Below are positions 12,901 to 20,557 of a DNA stretch of 22,627 bases, piece after piece. This DNA is from Pigoraptor chileana (taxonomy: Eukaryota; Opisthokonta; Filasterea), in assembly GCA_943704495.1 (NCBI GenBank), contig CALSCR010003787.1:783-23409 (forward strand), in the 5' to 3' direction. A model generated the notes under the pieces. That model was not told where the DNA came from. It saw nothing but the letters and a program-made list of their open reading frames with translations, and searched no databases. The position numbers and the translations under genes are program-made. Every line of letters starts with the position of its first letter. The stretch's first letter is position 1.

Positions 12901-15881
12901 ACGGCCGCCGAGGACAAGTCGGCTCACGCCAATGCCACGGTCGATGCCCGCTGTCGGTCGAATCTGGACGGAGGGTTTTGGCTCGCGATGCGTCTGCGCC
13001 TGGCGACGTTCCTGCTCGACCGCGGGTACACCGAGCACAGCAAGAGGCAGTGTGAAAACGGCATCACCGAGTGCAAGGACGCGAATGCGCCCCACATTCG
13101 CGTGCGCTTTGAGCTCCTCCGACTCCTCGTCTCGCTTCAGAAGGGTCAGACGTCGACGCTTATTCCCGACTTTGAGAGGATAGTTAACGCCTGTACGGGA
13201 CAGGGAGGGCACATGCGGTATGTCCTCGTTGCTTCATTGACATACTTTGCGGACCTCATGCTTGAACGGGAGCGCCTTGCGCGTGTGTCTCCGCAACTCT
13301 CCCTCGATTCGTACAAGCGCGCGGAGTCCATTGTTCTCTCTGACATTCACGATGTCGGCAACGAGTGGCCGATTCCGTTTGGCAGCAGCTCAACAACTGT
13401 CAACGGGACGCCAAAGAGGCCCAACAACGTGTTTGTGCATGGGTGGCGACACCTGGCGCGCATGAAGCAGCGCCTCGGCATTGCATACGCACGCCGAAAC
13501 GACTTTGCCCTCGCACTCGAGAGCATGAGGGAGGGCCTTGATGTCTGCCAGCAGGCTGTGTGGTCCATGCCGCACATCAAGGCACAGCTCCTCCTCAATC
13601 TCGGCCGCGTGCACGCTCGCGCATACACGTCGTTTGTTGGCGAACAGGAGATTGCGTTCCGAGGAAGCATCGACGCCGATGCAATTGCCGAAATAGTCTC
13701 CGGAAGGCCTGCTGCTAAGCGTGCCTCGAGTGTCGACCGATCGCGGGGCGCCAATCCACGTGCCTCGATCACGCTTCAGCTGCAGGCACTGAACGTCGCG
13801 GCGCACTTGCCACGCTCGATGCGCGGGGAGACGGCGTACGAGGCCGCGTTGCAGCTGCTTAACCAGGCGATTTCGCTCGCCACTTCAGCAGATCACGACC
13901 ACCGCGTCTTGCGGGATGCATACCTGGAAATGTCGTCACTCTACCTACTCAAAGGCAACATGAAGCTGTCTGCAAAGGCACTGAAGGACGCTGCGAGTAT
14001 GTCCAGGATGCTGTCTGTGCTCAGTCGCGTGCCGCACCAGCTCGCATCGCACAAACTCACGGAGAAGGACCTTGTTAAGATCCCAGAGTATGCGGCCGCA
14101 GAAGTTGTGGAGAGCAAGCAGTCGAGCCAGGCCGGTGGGTCGGTGGCCCTGCCGCCCCGGATGAATCTACTCACGGGGCTTGTTCCTAACAGTCCGACAC
14201 CCCGCGATGGCATCACGTCGTTGTCTCTTGCGTGCTACCTCGTCTTGCTTCAACGTGAGACGCGCGTGTGCGAGTTTAGCAACGATGGATGCGCTGCCAA
14301 AGTGCGCCGACTCCACAAGTACCTCCGCGAGCACGTGCCGCCGTACGCCTCCGAGTGCTGTGCCCCGGATGCGTCGTCCGAGGCCGCGCAGGTGGAGCGA
14401 CTGCGTGCTCGGCAGAAGGACGCCGGCACGGTTGTGATGCAGTGGTATCCCAGCATTGACTGGATTGACATGGGACGGGAGAGTGGGTTGGAGGACGGCG
14501 GGTACGGACGAGAAAAGTCATTTGTGCTCATGTACCTGCTGTCCGCACCCGCGCCCTCGGCACCTGCACTCGCTGCACCGACCGACGCAGAGAAGCCGGT
14601 AAGTGCGCGCAAGGACCGCGACCGCGACCGTGAGCGTGACCACGACAAAGGGGAGAAGGGAGAGAAGGTGAGCTACTTTTCAGGCGACATTTATGCCATG
14701 TGCATGGTGATGCCTGGTCTTGGAATTTGATTTTGTTTATATTTTGTGTTTTTTTTGTTCGATTCTATCTAGTTCTTACTTTGACCTTGTCCTGTCCGCA
14801 CGCAATATGAAAACTTACCACGCAACACATAACAACTACACAACAGTCGTCGCAGTCGTCGCCAAAGACCGTCGCACTCGCCAAAGACCGCACAAAGGAC
14901 TCCGCGTCCGCATTGCCCGGCAGCGGCAACTCTGACGCCACCGCGGATGAAGGCGAGCATGGTGTGCGTGACTTTCCCGCCAGCAAAGTGCGTGCACTCC
15001 ACCACGCACTGAGGGAACTCCGGAGGGAGATTGGCGAGAGCGACGACTCTGCAGTCGATGCATATGCTGGGGCCCACCATGCCGACGGAAAGCATGCGGG
15101 GCAACAAGACAAGCCCAAAGAGTCTGCCGAGATTCCCGAGTTTGTGAAGGTGTGTGTCCGTTATACATATGTTTGGCGGTGAATTCATTTTCGGGGGTAA
15201 TGCACGGGTGACTGTTGAGATGTGCGTCGATCCATTTGCAAAATGAATGCGGAAAAATGTGTGTATTGGATGCAATCCGCTGACGACCGTTGAACTCTGC
15301 GTTCTTTGCACGTGAGCAGCACATGTGGACAAGTTGTCTCGCCATGCTTGAGGATCTTCTCGACACGACTGCGATAGAGAGTGCCGTGCGCACTGCGTTT
15401 CCCGCAGAGGCAGTGGCAGCAGTGGTCACAAAAGCCGATGTTGTTGAAGAGACCGTTTCACTTGTGAGTAATTATACCCATTGCCAGCCATCTGCATGAT
15501 GTTGCACGTTGCGCTGCAATCCATTTGCACTCGATGTCCTGATTATCCGCGTTGTGTGAGTGACAATGCCGAAAAGTGTATACACCTGCATGCATCGCCC
15601 ATCTAATCCGCCGACTCTTCCCTTCCCTTTCGCGCGCTCTTCCACAGTCTTCGTCCGGCAATGGCCAGTTTGAAGCCTCCGTCGCTGCTGCCCAGCCCGC
15701 ACCGACGGCAGTCCCCACGGCACCCGCACCAAAGCCCACACTCGAGTTTTCCAGGCAGATGGTCAATCTTCTCGAGGCGGCGTTCAATCCCACGGGCGGC
15801 GTCATTGACCGCAACAACGAACTGTGCGCGTTTTTGCGTGCTCGTGTCCCTGCGCACCTTCCAATGGGTATCATTCCCTGA
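1815..15881 (+). CDS. CFAP54: Cilia- and flagella-associated protein 54 (CFAP54/FAP54), complete, 14 exons
   Basis: Exons: 1815-2040, 2189-2390, 2585-2696, 2925-3056, 3243-3311, 3501-3603, 3781-3839, 4066-4209, 4439-4620, 4892-10846, 11028-14667, 14847-15149, 15320-15463 and 15648-15881. They total 11505 nt, giving 3834 residues, and every junction keeps frame. The N-terminal third follows animal CFAP54 block by block: IWSKYQSRLHPVYFYHKL, CYGRYLDRF, IPMEHLSWLVYNGTINIY, EFLLWASLCMESVIPL and AFARRALEKI. A fibronectin-III-like module sits near residues 1040-1155, and a WYPSIDW block near 3540. CFAP54 is a scaffold of the C1d projection of the central-pair microtubules and is needed for normal ciliary beating. 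The protein is about 700 residues longer than human CFAP54, mostly because of low-complexity linkers in exons 10 and 11. The ATG at 1815 has an in-frame TAA 12 nt upstream and an AAAATGG context. The C-terminal exons 12-14 are supported by splice sites and phase more than by recognised homology. Confidence 0.94.
3071..3104. repeat. G/T-rich simple sequence in CFAP54 intron 4
   Basis: A run of TG dinucleotides flanked by G runs, including eleven consecutive G, begins about 15 bases inside the intron that starts at 3057. Similar TG-rich stretches follow several donors in this gene. Confidence 0.8.
3884..3955. repeat. Compound (CA)n(TA)n(CA)n(CG)n microsatellite in CFAP54 intron 7
   Basis: A pure CA tract at 3884-3906 passes into a TA tract to 3932, then a CA stretch with one interruption, then a short CG tract. 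It occupies about a third of the 226-nt intron 3840-4065. All four parts alternate purine and pyrimidine. Confidence 0.95.
6809..7132 (+). other. CFAP54: Fibronectin type III-like module within CFAP54
   Basis: About 105 residues (roughly 1050-1155 of the product) begin at GPTWVVLKTQRF and end at SVVTAYPLP. The stretch LLPNEKYVFALAAYTPDGT is the typical late-strand part of an FN3 fold (L-x-P-x-x-x-Y-x-F-x-V/L-x-A). Human CFAP54 has the same block (KYVFAVAAYS...IGETTKPILIYPPL) in the same relative place, between the N-terminal helical repeats and the central helical region. Naming it FN3-like is inferred from sequence pattern. Confidence 0.65.
8850..8935 (+). other. CFAP54: Lys/Arg-rich basic segment in CFAP54
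   Basis: The segment contains KKRKG and then RKERKKEIRKKG. Animal CFAP54 has a long KR-rich stretch at the corresponding position after the block VKRRNEDVL (WVKRRNEDVL here). This suggests a conserved electrostatic contact, possibly with microtubules, rather than random sequence. Confidence 0.5.
9178..9330 (+). other. CFAP54: Gly/Ser/Gln low-complexity linker in CFAP54 exon 10
   Basis: A stretch of about 50 residues rich in Gly, Ala, Ser and Thr, followed by HHGHSQQQQEDPQ. It separates two well-ordered helical regions (ending VDAMQQLQ and resuming LSMDFEWFSLETTG). No splice sites bound it, so I treat it as coding linker and not as an intron. Confidence 0.7.
11338..12390 (+). other. CFAP54: Proline-rich low-complexity region of CFAP54 with two polyproline runs
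   Basis: Two pure proline runs occur: eight residues at 11503-11526 (near residue 2554) and ten at 12142-12171 (near residue 2767). They flank a short ordered helical block (AEVVAYLCSKRMSTALGVLY, about 11620-11790). The surroundings are rich in Ser, Thr, Gln, Ala and Pro. This region accounts for much of the extra length over animal CFAP54. Such runs are known profilin, SH3 or WW ligands, but no such role is shown here. Confidence 0.75.
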
Positions 15882-16297
15882 GAAGTCAATGCGCAATATG
15901 TTCCTTGTTTGGATGTTTCGCATCGGGATCTGGATCTATTGAGCCTGCTCCCCTCTGTGTGTGCGCAGTGTGAAATTCTCCACCGGATATAATAAGAAAA
16001 ATTGCTACTGTTGCTGTTATGTCTCGTATTTTTGTTGTATGTGCCTAGTATCTTGCGTGTGTGGCGATTGCGTGCGTTGCGTGCCGCGTAATGGTTATTG
16101 AATCAATACAATCCCTATGATTGAAGCAATTTTTGAGACACGTGAGAACTCTCCAGACGCTCGCATACATTGAGATGTAGGCTCATGGTCTCTCAATTAT
16201 ACCGCTCTGCCAAAACTTGGTAACTATGCATACACTGCGGACGTTTATGGGCATGGCGACAATTGTAAATTCAGGCAACACAGGCTGATCGGTTCGT
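15882..16297. other. Convergent intergenic region, CFAP54 and Hikeshi 3' ends
   Basis: These 416 bases separate two stop codons that face each other and must contain both 3' UTRs and cleavage sites. No AATAAA hexamer is evident near either stop. An inverted repeat ATTGAGA/TCTCAAT lies at 16169-16197 with a 15-base loop. I see no gene here. Confidence 0.6.
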
Positions 16298-17099
16298 TTA
16301 ATCTTTCCAAAAGTTTGGATCTGCCTGTAATCTTCTCTCGAAATTGCCGTACCAAGTCATAATTGTTGAAGAGGGCACATATGTCTCCCCCGCCCTCAGT
16401 TGTGCCGGTGGCACCGCAAAAGAAGTCGCATAATTAAAAAAGTTCTGGAGCATCTTCTGAACGGCCGTGACGACGGTAGTTGGCGTCACTTGTGTGGTGG
16501 CATCATTCGCTGGTGTCTGTTGCTGAATTTCGCCAAGAGGTTCGATAGAAATTCCGATTTGTGCGACAATGCGCTCGTCGCCCGCCACGCCCATCATATC
16601 CACGTCAGAGCCAAAGGGATTGCGCTCCGATGAAGTTTTCGGCCGCGTTTTCGAGAGCTTAAACACTGCGCTTGGTTTGTCATTTGCTATGTATCCCAAG
16701 TACTGCCACACGGTCTCCGGCCGCGGCCAGCCAAAGTACACCGACGCACCCATGCCATCTGGGAGAGGAAGCGCGCCGGTGAGAAAGACAACAATGTGGT
16801 TGATGTTGCCGGCATCCGGGATCTCAAACGCAAACCGCGTGGGGCCAACTTGAAACGGCTCGGCTTGGACCTGACAGAAGGTGTGATGCAAGGCATGGAG
16901 ACCCACAGAGATGGCTTCAATAGATAGTAATTCGATAACATCCACAAAGAAGTCGATGTTGCAATCAAACCACACGCGATGCCCCTGGCTGGATTCAGCG
17001 CACAGACAACATTCTTGAGGTTAACCATACTAATGCAATAAAAGACCCATTACACACGGTAACACTCACCAGCCTTCCTGCAACTATACACCCAAACAT
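16298..17099 (-). CDS. HIKESHI: Hikeshi (OPI10 family), Hsp70 nuclear import carrier
   Basis: Two exons on the minus strand: 17099-17070 (ten codons, MFGCIVAGRL) and 16870-16298, joined in phase 0 across a 199-nt intron with GTGAGT donor and TCAG acceptor. The product is 200 residues; human Hikeshi is 197. The first 56 residues align with human Hikeshi without a gap: MFGCIVAGRLVQ, then INHIVVFLTGALPLPDGMG and SVYF, including Cys4 and Val54, both of which are changed in human disease alleles. The C-terminal half keeps VAQIGISIEPL, QQTP, FFNYATSFAVPPAQ and WYGNFERRLQADPNFWKD. Hikeshi binds ATP-form Hsp70 and FG nucleoporins and carries Hsp70 into the nucleus during heat stress. The ATG has an in-frame TGA six bases upstream, which fixes the start. 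The gene converges with CFAP54 and diverges from the transporter. Confidence 0.97.
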
Positions 17100-17282
17100 T
17101 CTTCACTGCAATGCGAACTCTCAAAAACATATCAAGTATATTCCAATTTCCTTGTTTACAGCTTTATGGTCTGTGAATGGCGAGAAACACTTGTAGAACG
17201 CGCATCGTCCCCATCAGTGGCAGCCATGACAAGCCGCACATTCAACCGTTCAACTGGAAACTTCTGTGGCACGTGATGTCGC

Positions 17283-17292
17283 GTGATATCAC
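17283..17292. promoter_or_regulatory. Palindrome GTGATATCAC
   Basis: A perfect 10-bp palindrome in the Hikeshi/transporter divergent region. A related element with a 3-base spacer, GTGAT-TAC-ATCAC, occurs at 17435-17447. Dyad symmetry suggests a dimeric transcription factor site. Confidence 0.35.
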
Positions 17293-17315
17293 ATGACCTC
17301 CAAAACTGGTATTTA

Positions 17316-17325
17316 CCTTATAAGG
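17316..17325. promoter_or_regulatory. CArG-box-like palindrome CCTTATAAGG
   Basis: A perfect match to the CC(A/T)6GG consensus recognised by SRF-type MADS-box factors. It also contains TTATAA, which could act as a TATA element for Hikeshi, whose ATG is 217 bp away. Confidence 0.4.
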
Positions 17326-17348
17326 GCATATGCTCTGATTAGGCTCAT

Positions 17349-17358
17349 ATTACGTAAT
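17349..17358. promoter_or_regulatory. bZIP-like palindrome ATTACGTAAT
   Basis: A perfect palindrome that matches the RTTAYGTAAY consensus of PAR/C-EBP type bZIP factors. It begins exactly 33 bp after the CArG-like element. Confidence 0.35.
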
Positions 17359-17434
17359 TCTGGGTAAATGACGCAATCGGAACACTATTGCCCAATTTGG
17401 AAACAATTAAATTGCACAACCGACGGAAGGCCAC

Positions 17435-17447
17435 GTGATTACATCAC
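17435..17447. promoter_or_regulatory. Inverted repeat GTGAT-TAC-ATCAC overlapping an E-box
   Basis: Five-base arms identical to the palindrome at 17283, separated by three bases. The left arm overlaps the CACGTG at 17432-17437. Confidence 0.3.
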
Positions 17448-17507
17448 CCGTCCTGTGGCTATTCTGTCACCGCTTGCACAACACATACTCTGACTCCTGA
17501 CAACACA

Positions 17508-17509
<2 letters not shown>

Positions 17510-17566
<57 letters not shown>
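17510..17566. repeat. (CA)n(CT)n compound microsatellite
   Basis: About 15 CA units run directly into about 13 CT units. On the minus strand the second part is a GA tract, a GAGA-like element. It lies midway in the divergent promoter region. Confidence 0.95.
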
Positions 17567-17570
<4 letters not shown>

Positions 17571-17812
17571 GAGTCCCTCTCTTCATCCCCATTGCACCGC
17601 GGAAGTGGCGCCACCCAACTCGGAGAGCCTCCCGACCATTCGGGTCGGCATCGGTTCAGTGGTGCCTTCCGTCGGGTCCCAACAATGCTCCTGATAAGCG
17701 ACACTGCTTGACTTGTAAGAACAAACCACTCAGACACTCACCAACTTCTACGCACTCTCTGCCACGTGCGACAAACAGATAAGCGTTTTATGTGTTACAA
17801 CTCTCGGGGGGG

Positions 17813-17820
17813 TATAATAA
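17813..17820 (+). promoter_or_regulatory. TATA-like element upstream of the amino acid transporter
   Basis: TATAATAA follows a run of seven G, 145 bp upstream of the transporter ATG, a plausible core promoter distance with a 5' UTR of roughly 110 bases. Only the motif and the position support it. Confidence 0.35.
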
Positions 17821-17964
17821 GCTGGCTTCTTCCTTATCGTGAATATCGGTACTGATACTTAGTTGATCGCATTCGGCGGTCACAAGACAACACCACACCT
17901 CGCTGGTAAAGAAGTCATATTTCAAACAACTTACACCTACTGTGCCGCGGGCAAAACAAAAAGG

Positions 17965-19845
17965 ATGGGGGAGTACGAATACGAGAGGGAGCGCGAGCCC
18001 CTGATCGTTAACATCGAGAATCTGGGCGATGTACCCGCAACAAAGACTGGTCTTACGTGAGTGACATTCTGCTCATGGCCGATACTGTGTACGTGGGTGT
18101 GTGTCGCGTTGCATCATCCAGCCTGATTTACTCACATTTCACATTCTTTACTTGTAACTTTGTTTTGCGAAATCAAATCCTCACAGCGACTTTGGGACTG
18201 CGGTGAACCTTTTCAAGTGCGTTATCGGAGCGGGCTGCTTCGTGCTTCCGTATGCGTTCATGAAGGGAGGCCTCTGGTTCTCCGTCTTTGCGCTGATCGC
18301 TCTCGGTGCACTCTGCGCGTACACAATCGGGCTGTTGTCACGAGTCGAGCGCGAAGTTGCCTTCCAGACGCGCCGCGAGAAACTCACTTACCCCGAGCTT
18401 GGATATGAGGTTTACAACATGGCTATGGCCATCTTGATCGCACTGGGTGTCATATTGACCATCATTGGTGTGTGTGCCTTTTACGTGGACTTCATTGCCG
18501 ACACCATGCACACGATATTGAATGAGCGACTCACTGTGAAGGAGATAAAAGGCATTGTGTTTGTGCCCATCATTCTCCTCTCGTGGATTCGCTCACACAA
18601 GTGAGTCTGCCTGTTCGTGGAATGCCCTTTAATGTATTTTCCTCCACTCAACGCCCCGCCCATGCCTGATAAGCTTATGTTGCTTGTTGTACAATCAGAC
18701 AGTAAAATGACCCACGAGTCCGCATCATCACACTCGTCTCCATGTCTCAAATGTATCCATCACCCGCAACATACTCATGTCACTGCTTTGTGTGTGCGCA
18801 ACATCTTCCATTGACGCAAAACAGGTATCTTGCCTTCACAAGCATCCTCGGTGATGTTGCGGTGACTCTGGGCATGGCAACTGTTATCGGATACGGCTTT
18901 GCACACAACGATCTCATTCCCGTGGACGACCTCCCCGCCATCCGCGGCGGCTCCATCTCGGTCTTTTTCAGCAAGTCGATCTTTCTCTTTGCGATCCACG
19001 CCGTTACAGTCCCGATCGGACAGTCGATGAAGGATCCCAGCCGCTTTCCCCGCGTGGTGAACTACACGTTTGCCGCAATCACCGTCGTCAACGTCATTTT
19101 TGCCGCGCTGGCCTACAGCCTGTTTGGTGGGTGCATGTACTGCCACTGTCAATGCCACGTCCAAAGTAGCTTGCGTGGACGTTGCAACTGCAAAGTGCAT
19201 TTTTGCTCAATTGCGTGCATGTGTGTGTGTGTTTGTTCCTATGTATGCCCTTTCACTGTCAGTCCCGCACTTTCGCGTCACCCCCCTTCAATTGAACATT
19301 CACACAAGGCACATTCGTCGGACTATCTAACATGCATAATCTAACCTCTGCATTTTATCTCGCCCCTCACAGGCGACAACATCCAGATCCTTGCCCTCTT
19401 CAACCTCAGCGGAACGTTTGGCGACGTCGTCCAAGTTCTTGTCTGTGTGGATCTCTTTTTCACCATCCCAATTGTTCTCACCGCTCCCCGCGAGATCTTC
19501 GAAGACAACGTGATTAAGATCGGGAAGGTCGGGCCCGCGCGAGACACGCTCGTTCGCAACCTTGTACGCACGCTCATGGTGTGTCTGATCATGACGCTCG
19601 CCTTCCTCGTGGACGACATTGATATGCTCACCGACATGGTTGGCGCCGTCCTGTCGCCGTGGATGGCGTTTATTGCGCCTCCTCTGCTCTACCTGAAGGT
19701 CTTTCGGGGGCAGATCTCCGTGGCCGCTAGAATTGGACAGTATTTGATCATTGCGTTTGGAATCGCAACGGCAATATTCTCCGTGATGAACCAGGTGTGC
19801 CAACACCACGAGACTCCAATGTGCAATGCCGCCTTCAGGACTTAA
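17965..19845 (+). CDS. Amino acid transporter, AAAP family (Aa_trans; SLC36/AVT-like), 4 exons
   Basis: Exons 17965-18056, 18187-18600, 18825-19126 and 19373-19845 join in phases 2, 2 and 1, giving 426 residues. After a 31-residue acidic N-terminus comes AVNLFKCVIGAGCFVLPYAF, the first-helix signature (N-L-x-K-x-x-I-G-x-G-x-x-x-L-P) of amino acid/auxin permeases. About eleven membrane segments follow, as usual for the family, ending at LIIAFGIATAIFSVMNQ. Members are proton-coupled or vacuolar/lysosomal neutral amino acid carriers; the substrate cannot be told from sequence. The N-terminus contains EREPLI, an acidic dileucine sorting motif, which points to a lysosome or vacuole membrane. The ATG at 17965 is the first in frame, with A at -3 and G at +4. 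The 3' end is uncertain: reading on from CAG at 19794 gives 16 more residues and a stop at 19845, but a donor at 19795 with the acceptor at 20200 would give a five-residue tail instead. Confidence 0.88.
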
Positions 19846-20557
19846 TATAGTCATGATGGGCCTCGTTTCCCTTTTGGATGCTTTAATTGTCTTTTCCCCT
19901 CGCTTTGCCGCATTTGATTTTCTTTTGGCTTGCGCGTAGTACTTGTGTGTGAGTGTGTGCGTGTGCGTGTAAATCCATTCTCCCCTGGAACTGGGAGTGC
20001 TGCCGCGTCTATCTTCATACCAATGTTGTGTGCTCTGTGCGTGTGCCGGCACTCGGGGCATGCCATTAGTTGGTACCCCGGATGGCGACCTCAGCTGTAT
20101 TGTGTAATGTTTAATATACATTCTGATATGCCGATTGTCATCGACTTTTCATTTTGCGGTTATTTTTCACCCCTGGCCATCTCCTCCTTCTTAATTGCAG
20201 TCTCTGACTTGTCAATGAGAGGAAAACTTTCGGTGGTGTGCAGTCAGTTTTACCAGCACGAGATATAATTTTTATGCCGGCTATCTCAGTTAGATTGCAT
20301 AACTCTTGACCTTTTGCCAAAGCACAACACTTAAGTACTAGGTCCGATCACAGAAAATCAATGGACGGCAGTTGCTTCCTACTCGGACAATAAGCCACTA
20401 CAGAGACCGACGCTGTCATTGTGCAACCTCATTCAGATGTCTCTTAATTTACTGACACTGCGAGAAATGCAAATGTGTGTATACAAATGACCGCCAATGA
20501 AGCGAATTAATTAGAGCGGCCTTTTCTTCAACACCATTTGATATACACAACACTCCG
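19846..20557. other. Convergent intergenic region, transporter and DUF4436 gene 3' ends
   Basis: These 712 bases hold both 3' UTRs. The plus strand has a TG-rich stretch near 19944-19968 and a strong splice-acceptor-like sequence (a pyrimidine tract ending TTGCAG at 20200), possibly an alternative last exon of the transporter ending at 20218. TGTAA occurs near 19967 and 20104. I see no independent gene. Confidence 0.5.

Larger units (their letters stand above)
17100..17964. promoter_or_regulatory. Divergent promoter region between Hikeshi and the amino acid transporter
   Basis: These 865 bp lie between start codons pointing away from each other. Several perfect palindromes cluster at 17283-17447. 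Three CACGTG E-boxes lie at 17270, 17432 and 17763. A TATA-like element TATAATAA is at 17813-17820, and a CA/CT microsatellite at 17510-17566. No protein-like open frame is present. Confidence 0.6.

Noticed and set aside
17257-17264. Heat-shock-element-like GAA-AC-TTC upstream of Hikeshi
   Set aside because: Attractive given Hikeshi's role, but only two units are present; the nearest third unit is wrongly spaced. Eight bases of this degeneracy are expected by chance.
17459-17737. 92-codon minus-strand frame in the divergent promoter region
   Set aside because: Half of it is translated CA/CT microsatellite (repeating Arg-Glu and Cys-Val), with no recognisable domain.
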